A DNA stretch of 64,000 bases from Acidaminobacter sp. (GCA_009881125.1 WXFH01000056.1:91246-155245); one strand, 5' to 3'; positions 51,385-60,234 are shown, counted from the stretch's first letter. Notes: a model not told the origin generated them from the sequence alone. Made by a program: numbers and translations.

Positions 51385-51553
51385 TAGTCCAAGTTAAATC
51401 CAAGTTAAAATTACAATTTTTAAATTTAATATAATCTAATAAAATTTAATAATAACGCTTAAAATTCAATTCGTTTTCTCGATTGGATTAGTTGAATAAA
51501 AACTATTATAGTGATGCCATAAATCAAAATAATTATATTCTGGAGGTATCACT

Positions 51554-52117
51554 ATGAAAATCACATCCCGCATGATGCTGATTGGTGCTTTTGGCATCGC
51601 GCTCAACCTCGTCCTTGGCACTACGGTGGCCATGCTTAAAATCCCACTGCTATTTTTGGATACTATCGGCACCATTTTTGTGGCGGCACTTTTTGGTCCG
51701 CTCATGGGAGCCATTACAGGCGGGCTAACTAATGTCATTCAGGGCATGCTCACGAATCCAGCTGATATCCCGTTTGCCCTCGTCAATATTGTCGTTGGTG
51801 TCGTTACGGGTCTGATCGCTAAAAAGTTTGGCTTCAGTTATAAAGTCGCCCTCATTGCCGGGTTGATTCTGTCCGTCGTGGCACCGCTGATTGGAACACC
51901 TATTGCTGTTTGGCTATATGGTGGTTTGACTGGTGGCGGGACAGACTTTCTGGTCGCTTGGATGCTGGCGGCGGGACACAAAGTTTTCACTGCAGCTTTT
52001 ATTCCAAGAATTACGGGGAACTTTGTCGACAAGATCGCCAGTGCCTTGCTTGTGGCGTTTTTACTGACACGTCTGCCGGAATCAATGACAGGTGTCAAAT
52101 CCAAACAGCATGCGTAA
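51554..52117 (+). CDS. ECF transporter S component, CD3073 family
   Basis: A 187-residue membrane protein with five to six helices and the S-component pattern: RMMLIGAFGIALNLVLGTTVAML, FGPLMGAITGGLTNVIQGML and SVVAPLIGTPIAVWLYGG (in parts). It would bind a small vitamin-like or nucleobase-like compound and work with an ECF ATPase/T module encoded elsewhere. TGGAGG precedes the ATG. It overlaps the next gene by eight or more bases, matching the CD3073-CD3072 pair known from Clostridioides difficile. Confidence 0.85.
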   Translation: MKITSRMMLIGAFGIALNLVLGTTVAMLKIPLLFLDTIGTIFVAALFGPLMGAITGGLTNVIQGMLTNPADIPFALVNIVVGVVTGLIAKKFGFSYKVALIAGLILSVVAPLIGTPIAVWLYGGLTGGGTDFLVAWMLAAGHKVFTAAFIPRITGNFVDKIASALLVAFLLTRLPESMTGVKSKQHA

Positions 52118-52604
52118 CAAAAAGTTGATCCTTACCGCGCACTGTTTACTCAACCAAAATTCAACCTTGTTGGGATGGGAGCGTGCACCAGGGCCCTTTA
52201 CTGAGCTCCTGAGCCTCCTCGCGGAGCATCAGGTCTCTATTCTGCAGCTGCCATGCCCGGAGCTGGCTTATCTGGGGCTTGAGCGGCCGCCAATGACTTT
52301 CGAGGAATACAACACCTTTGAGTACAAAGTACACTGCATTCACATGCTTAAGTCCTTTTCACTGCAGTTGAAGCATTATCTGAACAACGACTATCAAATA
52401 ATGGGGATCCTCGGGATTGAGGAGAGCCCTTCCTGCGACATTCAAAAGGGTCGTGGTGTTTTTATGAAGGCGCTGCGTATTACTATGAACGCGTTAAAAT
52501 CCGGGAGTTTTGAGGCAGTCCCCAAGCTGGATCTGCCAGAGACTTTGAATGAAGGGAGCTATGAGGTCTATCTCAGCAAACTTAGAAATTTGATTGAACA
52601 GTAA
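52110..52604 (+). CDS. TudS-related putative desulfidase, CD3072 family
   Basis: A 164-residue protein related to DUF523/TudS thiouracil desulfidases. Three conserved cysteines are visible in LTAHCLLNQNS, QLPCPELAY and ESPSCDIQKG, the positions expected to hold a 4Fe-4S cluster. TudS removes sulfur from thiouracil; this subfamily is only putative. Paired by overlap with an ECF S component, it probably processes the imported thio-compound. Start uncertain: ATG 52110 preferred by homology, GTG 52092 also in frame. Confidence 0.8.
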   Translation: MRNKKLILTAHCLLNQNSTLLGWERAPGPFTELLSLLAEHQVSILQLPCPELAYLGLERPPMTFEEYNTFEYKVHCIHMLKSFSLQLKHYLNNDYQIMGILGIEESPSCDIQKGRGVFMKALRITMNALKSGSFEAVPKLDLPETLNEGSYEVYLSKLRNLIEQ

Positions 52605-52687
52605 GGACGAAAAAGAAAACCATTGTAATTCCATTTTAATCCATAAAAAATATTTAATGATAAGGATTCTCTATTACGATTTTGAAT

Positions 52688-52716
52688 TTTACATAACGCC
52701 ACAACAGTAGTATTAT
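52688..52716 (+). promoter_or_regulatory. Promoter of the second Afu-type importer
   Basis: TTTACA (52688-52693), 17-base spacer, TATTAT (52711-52716), about 125 bases upstream of the binding-protein gene. Confidence 0.55.
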
Positions 52717-52840
52717 TTCAAAGCACAGATTTTATAAAAATAAATCCTGACAGTCGGTTTGCGTTGGTCCAATAAACGAAGTCGAATAAACCAAGTGGTG
52801 GCAAACAAAGAGTGATCAGGAAAAAGAAATGGGAGTGAAA

Positions 52841-53941
52841 ATGATGAAAAAATTTCTATCAGTATTTCTAATTTTGATGATGATCATCTCAGCTGTTGGT
52901 TGTTCCAAGCCGGCAGAAACCGTGCCTGCAACGCCTGCGCCGGCAGAGACACCAGCTGAAGCGCCTGCGGAAGACCTCGGCTGGAGCTCGGAGTACTATG
53001 ATGCGGAAGCAATGAAAGGCCTTACGCTAAATATGTACGCCGTCACAGACAACGTCCGTGGCATCCTCGACGTCTTTACGGAAGATACAGGTATTGTCGT
53101 TGAAAACCTCACGCTCAAAAATGGCGAAATCCTCCAGCGCCTTGCCAGTGAAAAAGAGGCTGGCGTAGCAATCGCTGACCTCTGGTTTACCGGTGGCGCG
53201 GACACTTTTATTGACGGCGCGCAGAAGGGTCTTCTTCATGCTTATAAGTCACCTGAAGCTGAAGTCCTCAGCGCAAATATGAAGGATGCCGATGGTTTCT
53301 GGCACGGCACCTCACTCACTATTGTCAACTGGGTTGTCAATACGAAGCTCATTGAGGAAAAAGGTCTCAAAATGCCAGAAGTTTGGGATGATCTTCTTGA
53401 TCCAGGTCTCACTGGCCAAGTTTCCATGCCGGATCCGGCATCCTCAGGAACTGCCTTTAACGTTGTCAGTTCTATGCTGGAGCTGAGAGGCGAAACAGAA
53501 GGCTGGGCTTACCTTGATAAATTGATTCCTCAAGTGCCGTTCTTTACGCCGCGAGGCAGTGATCCTGCCAATATGGTCGTCAATGGTGAAGCTATTGTAG
53601 GCATCAACGCCAGCAATGGCGACAGAGACCTTGAAGTCGCCAATCCGCACATTAAACTGGTCTATCCTTCAGACGGAACAGGCTGGTGGCCGCAGCCGGT
53701 TGCTGTCATTGAAGGCAGCAAGAATATAGACGCTTCCAAGGTCTTTATTGACTGGATTCTTTCAAAACGCGGAATGGCAGTCATGGCAGAGGTTCGCAAC
53801 GCCGCAGTGGCACGTCTTGACGTTGAGCGGCCGGAAGGCATTATTGATATTAACACCATCAAACTCTTCGAAACGGACTTCCAAGCAAATGCAGAGAAGC
53901 GCGATGCGATACTGGAAGAATGGCAAAAGCGTGTCAAATAG
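52841..53941 (+). CDS. ABC substrate-binding lipoprotein (AfuA-like), second system
   Basis: A 366-residue lipoprotein: MMKKFLS signal, lipobox SAVGC, Pro-Ala-Glu linker, then the binding fold LTLNMYAVTDNVRGILDVF, IADLWFTGGADTFIDGAQK, VVNTKLIEEKGLKMPEVWDDL and GSDPANMVVNGEAIVGINAS. It is a paralogue in type of the protein at 48956, though clearly divergent. A WWPQPVAVIEG segment replaces the usual DGIAVIK. GGGAG precedes the ATG. Substrate (iron, phosphonate, phosphosugar) not resolvable. Confidence 0.9.
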   Translation: MMKKFLSVFLILMMIISAVGCSKPAETVPATPAPAETPAEAPAEDLGWSSEYYDAEAMKGLTLNMYAVTDNVRGILDVFTEDTGIVVENLTLKNGEILQRLASEKEAGVAIADLWFTGGADTFIDGAQKGLLHAYKSPEAEVLSANMKDADGFWHGTSLTIVNWVVNTKLIEEKGLKMPEVWDDLLDPGLTGQVSMPDPASSGTAFNVVSSMLELRGETEGWAYLDKLIPQVPFFTPRGSDPANMVVNGEAIVGINASNGDRDLEVANPHIKLVYPSDGTGWWPQPVAVIEGSKNIDASKVFIDWILSKRGMAVMAEVRNAAVARLDVERPEGIIDINTIKLFETDFQANAEKRDAILEEWQKRVK

Positions 53942-54051
53942 AGATAAAAGTAATTAGAGCAAATAAGCTCCTACATAATAAATTAAGTTGAAGCTTAGAA
54001 TGAGTGTGAGTGTTCCCCCAACCCTATCATTAAGCTATGCTTCAAACATTC

Positions 54052-54091
54052 GAAACAGGCAGGTCGGACAATACTTCCGACCTGCTGTTTC
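54052..54091 (+). other. Intercistronic hairpin after the binding-protein gene
   Basis: GAAACAGGCAGGTCGGA (54052-54068) pairs with 54076-54091 with one bulge. No long U-run. Same position as the hairpins after the TRAP and DUF3798 binding proteins. Confidence 0.75.
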
Positions 54092-54118
54092 GATCTAATG
54101 ATAAAAAGGAGGTGAAGC

Positions 54119-55798
54119 ATGCGACAATCCTGGGTATCCAAGCTGTCACAGGGTTTCATGATTCTCTGCCTGGTTTATTTCATTCTTCTTCCCATTACAG
54201 GGGTCTTTGTTTATGGTTTTTTTGACGAGCAGAAGGCGCTCACGCTTCAGGATCTCGTCAGGGTCATGGGTTTTCTGAAAAACAGTATGATAGTCTCTGT
54301 GCCGGCAACGGTACTTTCTGTCGTTTTTGGCATTGCCCTTTCATTGACAGCCTATAGACTACCCAGCCGATCTGCTGGTTATTTCAGGCTCATTGGCCTG
54401 ATTCCGTTGATTGATCCACCCTTTGTGGGCAGTATTGCCTTTATCATGTTGTTCGGCCGAAACGGCCTGATCACCCGATACTTGTTGGGGTTGGATTCCA
54501 GTCCCTATGGGTGGCATGGCATTGTGCTTTTGCAGGTGCTCAGTCTTTCTTCTATTGCTTATCTTCTGATTTCAAGCGCTATTCGAAAAATCGATCTAAG
54601 TCTTGAGGATGCCGCCCGAAACCTGGGCTTAACTGAACTGGGCATCTTTTTTAAGGTGACCCTGCCTATGATGATTCCTGAAATCGCCAATACGGCGCTT
54701 CTCATTTTCCTCATGTCCCTGGCGGATTTTACGACACCGCTGATTATTGGCGGTGCTTTTCAAACTCTCGCTTCCAGCATATACATCCAAATTACCGGCG
54801 TCTACAACATGAAAGTTGCTTCCCTGACAGGTGCCGCTCTTCTGCTGCCCTGTGTAGCAGCCTTTTTGATTCACCGTTACAGACTGGATCAGGCAGGTTA
54901 TGTCAGTGAATACAATGATAGTGCACAAATCCACTTCCGAGTAGTACACCCTGCTGTTCGAGTGGGGCTGATCGCTTTATCGGGTGCGATTTCGGTAATG
55001 ATTTTGACCAAGAATATATTTATCCTAATTGGGGCGTTTACACGCCACTGGGGCCATGATTATGCCTTTTCTCTTGACCATTTCAAGGTCGTTCTGGCCA
55101 AGGACTTTTCACCGTTTATCAATACTATTCGACTGGCGGTCACAGTGGCTGTGGTTGCATCGCTTCTGGGCATTCTCATTGCTTATTTGGTTAGGACCAA
55201 AAAAACCGTATTTCCAAAAGTCGTGGATTTTTTAGCATTGTTTCCTGCGGCTATACCGGGCATTTTATTTGGCATTGGGTATCTGGTGGTCTTTCGATAT
55301 CCATTGTTTGGCGTAGGAAAGTTCATCTTCGAAGACACGCCACGGGTCATTCTTCTGGGGACTGAATTGATCATCTATATCATCTGCATTGCCCGTTTTA
55401 TTAATGTTGGAACAAGGGCGGGGTACGCAACCTTGGAGCATCTGGATCCTGACCTTGAAAACGCCGCATTGACCCTAGGGGCTTCCTGGTTTTTCACCTT
55501 CACCCGTGTGATGATGCCAGCCCTCAAGGATGCTTTCTTTTCTGCTTTTTTCAAGAATTTGTCCACGACTATGACGACATTGGGCGCGATTATTTTGCTC
55601 ATCCTGCCTTCGAATAAAGTTGCTATCCAACTTCTGTTTCAAACCCTGGTGAGCAGCTCCATTGGAGGCGCTGCCGCCATGGCTTTGTTGATTTCCATGA
55701 CCAACATTGCCTTGTTGGTGCTGTTCCATGGCCTGTTTTACAGCAGGCAATATTATGAGCGCATGGAGAGGTGGTTCTATGAACGTCGTTCTGAATAA
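54119..55798 (+). CDS. ABC importer permease, fused two-domain (AfuB-like), second system
   Basis: A 559-residue protein with two MetI-type domains; the coupling motifs read DAARNLGLTELGIFFKVTLPM (about 162-182) and NAALTLGASWFFTFTRVMMPA (about 455-475) in outline. It has the same architecture as the permease at 47323. AAGGAGGTG precedes the ATG. The last 20 bases overlap the ATPase start. Confidence 0.9.
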   Translation: MRQSWVSKLSQGFMILCLVYFILLPITGVFVYGFFDEQKALTLQDLVRVMGFLKNSMIVSVPATVLSVVFGIALSLTAYRLPSRSAGYFRLIGLIPLIDPPFVGSIAFIMLFGRNGLITRYLLGLDSSPYGWHGIVLLQVLSLSSIAYLLISSAIRKIDLSLEDAARNLGLTELGIFFKVTLPMMIPEIANTALLIFLMSLADFTTPLIIGGAFQTLASSIYIQITGVYNMKVASLTGAALLLPCVAAFLIHRYRLDQAGYVSEYNDSAQIHFRVVHPAVRVGLIALSGAISVMILTKNIFILIGAFTRHWGHDYAFSLDHFKVVLAKDFSPFINTIRLAVTVAVVASLLGILIAYLVRTKKTVFPKVVDFLALFPAAIPGILFGIGYLVVFRYPLFGVGKFIFEDTPRVILLGTELIIYIICIARFINVGTRAGYATLEHLDPDLENAALTLGASWFFTFTRVMMPALKDAFFSAFFKNLSTTMTTLGAIILLILPSNKVAIQLLFQTLVSSSIGGAAAMALLISMTNIALLVLFHGLFYSRQYYERMERWFYERRSE

Positions 55799-56822
55799 CA
55801 TGACAAAACGTTATGGTGAGCTTGCTGCCGTCAACGCGTGCAGTCTCGAGATTAAGGATGGGGAGTTGATCACGCTCCTCGGACCCAGTGGCTGCGGGAA
55901 AACCACGCTGTTGCGGATGGTTGCGGGCTTGTTGATGCCAGATGGCGGGCAATTATTTTTTGGAGAAAAAGAAATGACATTGGCTTCTGCCCAGGAACGA
56001 AAAGCCGCCATGGTCTTTCAGCACTATGCGCTGTTTCCAAATCTAAATGTAAGAGAAAATGTAGCCTTTGGCCTTAAAGCCGCAGGCATACCCCGGGAGG
56101 AAATCAGCCGGAAAGTGCGGCGTGCCCTTGAACGGGTCGATTTGGGCGCCCTAGGCTACCGACGCATGGACGAACTGAGTGGCGGACAAAAGCAGCGTGT
56201 TGCTTTGGCAAGAGCCCTTGCGGTCGAGCCCAATGTCCTTCTCCTGGATGAGCCTCTCAGCAATCTGGATGAAAAGCTGAGGCAGAGCATGCGCCGCAAT
56301 ATTCGTGCCCTTCAGCAAGAACTCGGCATGACAACCCTCTACGTCACCCATGACCAACAGGAAGCCATGGCCATCTCAGACCGCATCGCAGTGATGAATC
56401 AGGGTGTGATCCAGCAGCTCGGACGGCCCTATGAAATTTATGACACCCCTCGAAATGCGTTTGTAGCCGATTTTATTGGCCATGCTAATATCCTTAAGGG
56501 CAAAGTACTTAGCCGGGATTCCGGCAGATATAGGGTATTGCTGCAAGGCCGTGAGAGGTTCGTTAAAAGCAAAAAAAGTTTTGTCGATGGTGACGCCATT
56601 GAGCTGATGATCCGGCCTGAAGCTATTCAATTCTCTGAGAACGGAATTCCAGCGAACATTCAGTGGATGGAACATTTAGGCTCTATTGTAAGATATACGA
56701 TGGAATGTCAGGGTACAGAGCTGCTGGTCGACCGCGTCAACGCCTTGTCAACTAAGCGCGATCAGATCGGCGATGCAGTTCGAGTAGAGTATGATGATGA
56801 TGTGCTGGTAGTATTGGAATAA
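55779..56822 (+). CDS. ABC importer ATPase (AfuC/PotA-like), second system
   Basis: A 347-residue ATPase with Walker A GPSGCGKTT, VFQHYALFPNLNV, signature ELSGGQKQRVALARAL, VLLLDEPLSNLD, VTHDQQEAMA and a C-terminal TOBE-like domain (about 270-347). The ATG at 55779 has GGAGAGGTGG upstream; the 24-codon longer frame lies inside the permease gene and is not used. Completes an AfuABC importer without the PP2C gene. Confidence 0.92.
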   Translation: MNVVLNNMTKRYGELAAVNACSLEIKDGELITLLGPSGCGKTTLLRMVAGLLMPDGGQLFFGEKEMTLASAQERKAAMVFQHYALFPNLNVRENVAFGLKAAGIPREEISRKVRRALERVDLGALGYRRMDELSGGQKQRVALARALAVEPNVLLLDEPLSNLDEKLRQSMRRNIRALQQELGMTTLYVTHDQQEAMAISDRIAVMNQGVIQQLGRPYEIYDTPRNAFVADFIGHANILKGKVLSRDSGRYRVLLQGRERFVKSKKSFVDGDAIELMIRPEAIQFSENGIPANIQWMEHLGSIVRYTMECQGTELLVDRVNALSTKRDQIGDAVRVEYDDDVLVVLE

Positions 56823-56829
56823 AAAAATC

Positions 56830-56882
56830 AAGTCGGTGTCTACAGGCTGTTAGCCTCTGGCACCGACTTCATCATTTCTTTA
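56830..56882 (+). terminator. Terminator-like hairpin after the second importer
   Basis: AAGTCGGTG (56830-56838) pairs with CACCGACTT (56861-56869), extended by CAGG/CCTC-type pairing, then a T-rich tract. Confidence 0.7.
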
Positions 56883-56902
56883 TTAAAAAGTTGTTCTTTT
56901 TC

Positions 56903-57550
56903 TTATAAACTCTTGCGAAAGGCCGTATACCTTTTGTGGTCCGAATAAACCACCTCAAGCCCTGTCAGTGCCGCGACCGTCTCCATAGTTTTCAACGAAA
57001 AAAACGAAATATGCGTCATATCCCTGAGATAGTGGGACTTCAAGATCGCCTCGTCCTCCTCAGGATGAAACAGGGTCATGACCGCCAGCAGCCCGTCCTC
57101 TCTCAGATGATCCCGGGCAAACTTAAAGAACACCAGGGGATCCGCGAGGTGCTCCACGACCTCCGTAGACGTGATCAAGTCATAGCGCCGGTCTTGATAC
57201 ACTTTCTCCGTTGCGTAGAACAGGTCATAAATGTCCATGTCATACCCATAATCCCTCTCCAGGATTTTCGCCAGCACCGGTGACGGACCGCTTCCAAAAT
57301 CAAGACCTTTTCTGCCGATGGTCACATAACCCACCACCGCCGCCTCAACAAACCGCTTGAAATAGTCAACATAGTTGGAGTCCTCAATGGAATTCGTATG
57401 GAGGTCATACTCCTTGAGCTCGTCTTTGGCGGAAAGGTAATGGATCTCGGACTTAAAGACAAAATCACATTGTTCGCAGCGGTAGAAGCGTTGATCTGTC
57501 GTGGGGTGGATTAATTCTCTTGTCGGTGCGTTGCATATTTTGCAGAAGAT
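56903..57550 (-). CDS. SAM methyltransferase with zinc-ribbon N-terminus, non-canonical start
   Basis: Class I methyltransferase: motif I GLDFGSGPSP, acidic YDMDIYDLF, then TSTEVVEHLADPLVFF. The first conventional start (GTG 57337) would begin right before motif I, but the frame is open well upstream and encodes a family-typical N-terminus, IFCKICNAPTRELIHP then FYRCEQCDFVF, a CxxC...CxxC zinc ribbon. The only ribosome site, AAAGGAG (57566-57560), lies nine bases before an ATC codon (57550-57548); there is no in-frame ATG, GTG or TTG. Either a rare ATC (or CTT) start is used or a base was lost near the start. Coordinates assume ATC. The substrate is unknown. Confidence 0.7.
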   Translation of the reverse strand: MFCKICNAPTRELIHPTTDQRFYRCEQCDFVFKSEIHYLSAKDELKEYDLHTNSIEDSNYVDYFKRFVEAAVVGYVTIGRKGLDFGSGPSPVLAKILERDYGYDMDIYDLFYATEKVYQDRRYDLITSTEVVEHLADPLVFFKFARDHLREDGLLAVMTLFHPEEDEAILKSHYLRDMTHISFFSLKTMETVAALTGLEVVYSDHKRYTAFRKSL

Positions 57551-57695
57551 AAGATCAAACTCCTTTGATAAAAGCGGAAAGTATAAGCGGGTGTCAGCGG
57601 CCTGAAGCCTGTTGACACCCGCTTACACGTTGGACGTCGTTTTATCCTATCTCAATGAGGGGGTGGATGTCAAACAAGCCTTAAGTTAGGAAGAA

Positions 57696-57708
57696 GGTGT
57701 CTGACACC
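57696..57708. repeat. GTGTC palindrome, single copy
   Basis: GGTGTCTGACACC with AGAA/TTCT flanks. About 100 bases away, AAGCGGGTGTCA and TGACACCCGCTT form a separate 12-bp hairpin (about 57587-57624). Confidence 0.8.
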
Positions 57709-57720
57709 AGCTTCTCATAG

Positions 57721-59409
57721 TTAAAAGTCACCCATTAACTTCAAATGTTCATTGAAGATAACATTCTGCCCAAGCTGATTTGGATGTGGATCGCAAAAAC
57801 TTCTGTAAAAACCAGTCAGACTGTCTTTATTGGTATGCGTGTTGAAGGCGGTGTAGACGTCCGCAACTCTGTAATCGAAGTCCTCAGGTAACAGATCGCC
57901 CCATGCCGTGTCTTCCAGTGACATTGTATTCCTGATGATATGATTCAGACCTAAATCTGTACTGGTACTGGCTGAGAAGTATGGATCCACCTGGTTGTAG
58001 AACGAGTCTGTCAAGCGGTATGGGTTGTAAATCGTCATGACGACCAGCGTGACATCTGGATTCAGAAATTCAATCCTATCAATCAACTGCGGCCAGTACA
58101 GTTCAAAACTATCTCTGCCGGCAGCCGCAACTGTCCAGTTGATGTCGTACTTCAGAAGGCCTGAAGTACCTCTGCCGGCGGCATCCATGATATCGTTCGC
58201 CCCAACACACAATGTAATGACGTCTGCAGCAGAAATTTGAGCACTAATTGAGTTAATTTGGTTGAAGACCTCCACCGTATTGTAGCCACTGACACTGGCG
58301 TCGAAGAAGTCGACAGAAGCGACACCGAGACTGCGCGCAAGCTGCTCCACGTAACTGTCAGTGTCGGTGCCTCCGAATAAATAGTTCAAAGCGCTAGTAT
58401 AGTAGCGGCCATATGGAATGGAATCACCCAGTGCAACGTATTTCAGCGGTTGTGGTTCAGACCCGGTGATGGCCACGGTGACAAGGGCAGTGGATCCGCC
58501 GTCTAGTGAATACTCAAAGCTGCCTGTTCCAACAAAGTCTTGAGTCGGTTCAAAAGACACTGACTGGTCAGCATTGAGGGTGGCAATTCCATTTTGAGGG
58601 TTCAGTAGCTCTGTTATTGTCTTTTCACCACCATCGATATCTGTATCATTCGCCAGGACATCAATGGTGACGGAGGTATTCTCAGTAGTGGAAGCACTGT
58701 CGGCGACGGCCGTAGGCGGATCATCCACCGGAGTGACTGTGACGCTTACCGTAGCTGGATCTGTACCGCCCTTGCCGTCTGACACAGTGACCACAAAGGT
58801 GTCAGAACCGTTGAAGTTCAAAGCTGGCGTATAAGTAACTAACATGCCATTTATGCTTGCGCTGCCATTTGCAGGTGCGCTGGTGATACTTGCTGTCAGG
58901 GCATCGCGGTCCTGATCGGTTGCAATTATTGTCCCGATAACTGATTGATCCTCATTAGTTGAGAGGGAGAGATTATCAGCAATCGGAGGATTATTTGTGG
59001 TTGAGCCACCTTCAACAATGAAAGTAACTTTCAGGGATGCGATATTGCCATATCCATCCTTAACCGTTACAACTTCATTATGAGTGCCCGGTCCGGGATT
59101 TGTGAAAGTATACATTGCTTTTTCAGAGACGGCTACACCTTTTTTTAAAATTAAAGATACCGGCGGCTCAAAAGTCAAATGGCCAGAGGTGGCTACCCAT
59201 GTCAATTCCTTAGAGGTCCCGTACTTTGCCACAACTTCAAACGTATGATCCACACCGACAGCTAATGTCTTGGTGAATGGAAGTGTTGTAATGGTTACTG
59301 GTGTAGTTGTACCTGGTTTAGCCGCGTAAGCGCCCAAGTTGAGGGTCGTCATCATCAAAATCAAAACAATCGCAAGTGACAGACTTTTCATTAAGTAGCC
59401 AGGTTTCAT
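57721..59409 (-). CDS. Secreted SGNH/GDSL hydrolase with Ig/cadherin-like repeats
   Basis: A 562-residue exported enzyme. Signal peptide ending near LNLGAYA, a first beta domain, then two bacterial Ig/cadherin-like repeats (about 140-232 and 233-318; NPPIADNLSLSTNEDQSVIG, DDPPTAVADSASTTENTSV) and a C-terminal SGNH hydrolase: block I ALGDSIPYG (Ser330), block III VGANDI (Asn405), block V FCDPHPNQLG (Asp540, His542). It likely hydrolyses esters on polysaccharide or lipid outside the cell. The ATG at 59409 with AAGGAGAGG is preferred to a start six codons earlier. Confidence 0.92.
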   Translation of the reverse strand: MKPGYLMKSLSLAIVLILMMTTLNLGAYAAKPGTTTPVTITTLPFTKTLAVGVDHTFEVVAKYGTSKELTWVATSGHLTFEPPVSLILKKGVAVSEKAMYTFTNPGPGTHNEVVTVKDGYGNIASLKVTFIVEGGSTTNNPPIADNLSLSTNEDQSVIGTIIATDQDRDALTASITSAPANGSASINGMLVTYTPALNFNGSDTFVVTVSDGKGGTDPATVSVTVTPVDDPPTAVADSASTTENTSVTIDVLANDTDIDGGEKTITELLNPQNGIATLNADQSVSFEPTQDFVGTGSFEYSLDGGSTALVTVAITGSEPQPLKYVALGDSIPYGRYYTSALNYLFGGTDTDSYVEQLARSLGVASVDFFDASVSGYNTVEVFNQINSISAQISAADVITLCVGANDIMDAAGRGTSGLLKYDINWTVAAAGRDSFELYWPQLIDRIEFLNPDVTLVVMTIYNPYRLTDSFYNQVDPYFSASTSTDLGLNHIIRNTMSLEDTAWGDLLPEDFDYRVADVYTAFNTHTNKDSLTGFYRSFCDPHPNQLGQNVIFNEHLKLMGDF

Positions 59410-59835
59410 GCTGATCCTCTCCTTCAAAAACGCCGATAAAAAAGGGCATCGGCTTTGCTAAGCTCAGTTCAAAGAGATCTCTGTGAGAACTTGAAGAAAT
59501 GCTGCATTTATTTTCAGGATCAGATTAGCTAATCACAAATTATCCAAGGATTAGCTGCCTGTTGCACATACTCTTCTTCGCTTACATTTATACCCTGAAT
59601 CCGCCTTGATATCACTTGCCCTGACTGGTGTTGAGTACAATAAATAATTCATTAAATTTCCAAAATATACAGTAAGATATTTCTATTTTTTCATGCTTTA
59701 AAGACAATAGGTCACATTAAGAGTTGCCTATTCTGGATAAAAAGTTTAATAAGGAATTCAAAAAACACTTTACCCCCATAGGGAGGGGGTGTATAATAAA
59801 GCCAGCGATAGATAAAAATCAAACGGAGTGATCGT
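59410..59835. other. Divergent intergenic region SGNH-OsmC
   Basis: This 426-base region holds, on the SGNH side, a small hairpin GCCGAT/ATCGGC (59432-59453) directly before the ribosome site, which might control translation, and on the OsmC side a promoter with a CsoR-like operator (59768-59796). The AT-rich middle shows no ORF or recognisable RNA. Confidence 0.5.
59768..59796 (+). promoter_or_regulatory. OsmC promoter with CsoR/CstR-like operator in the spacer
   Basis: TTTACC (59768-59773), 17-base spacer, consensus TATAAT (59791-59796). The spacer is filled by ACCCCC-ATAGGGA-GGGGGT (59771-59789), a G/C-tract dyad like those bound by CsoR-family repressors, which sense copper or persulfide. 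Confidence 0.65.
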
Positions 59836-60234
59836 ATGTCATTTTTAAATGTTGAATTCCCTGGCGGCCTCAGAGTCGATGCCAGACTTAAAAACCACGT
59901 CATCAAAACAGATCAGCCTGCCCGAGCGGGCGGTGAAGGCAGCGCGCCATCGCCTTTTGAACTTTTCCTTGGCTCCCTCGCAACCTGCGCCGGCATCTAC
60001 GCCCTCAGCTTCTGCAAGAATAAAGGCCTTTCCACCGAGGGCATGGATCTCACCATGGATCTTGAAATGAACCGCGAGACCGGCATGATAGCCAAAATCT
60101 CCATGAACTTGTCCTTGCCGGAAGGCTTCCCTGAAAAATACAGAGAGGCAATCTTGCGCTCCATGGACCTCTGCGCCGTCAAGATGCACATGCATCAGCC
60201 GCCGGAGTTCAACATTACGACGTCGTACAAATAG
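59836..60234 (+). CDS. OsmC family protein
   Basis: A 132-residue OsmC/Ohr-type protein. The two redox cysteines are placed as in the family: Cys51 in LATCAGIYA and Cys113 in MDLCAVKMH; Arg30-Ala-Gly-Gly-Glu follows the usual loop. Members reduce organic hydroperoxides or react with persulfides. CGGAGTG precedes the ATG. A CsoR/CstR-like operator in the promoter suggests control by copper or reactive sulfur. Monocistronic. Confidence 0.9.
   Translation: MSFLNVEFPGGLRVDARLKNHVIKTDQPARAGGEGSAPSPFELFLGSLATCAGIYALSFCKNKGLSTEGMDLTMDLEMNRETGMIAKISMNLSLPEGFPEKYREAILRSMDLCAVKMHMHQPPEFNITTSYK

Noticed and set aside
59432..59560. Cyclic-di-GMP or other known riboswitch before the SGNH hydrolase
   Set aside because: Only a 6-bp hairpin is present; no conserved aptamer sequence was recognised.
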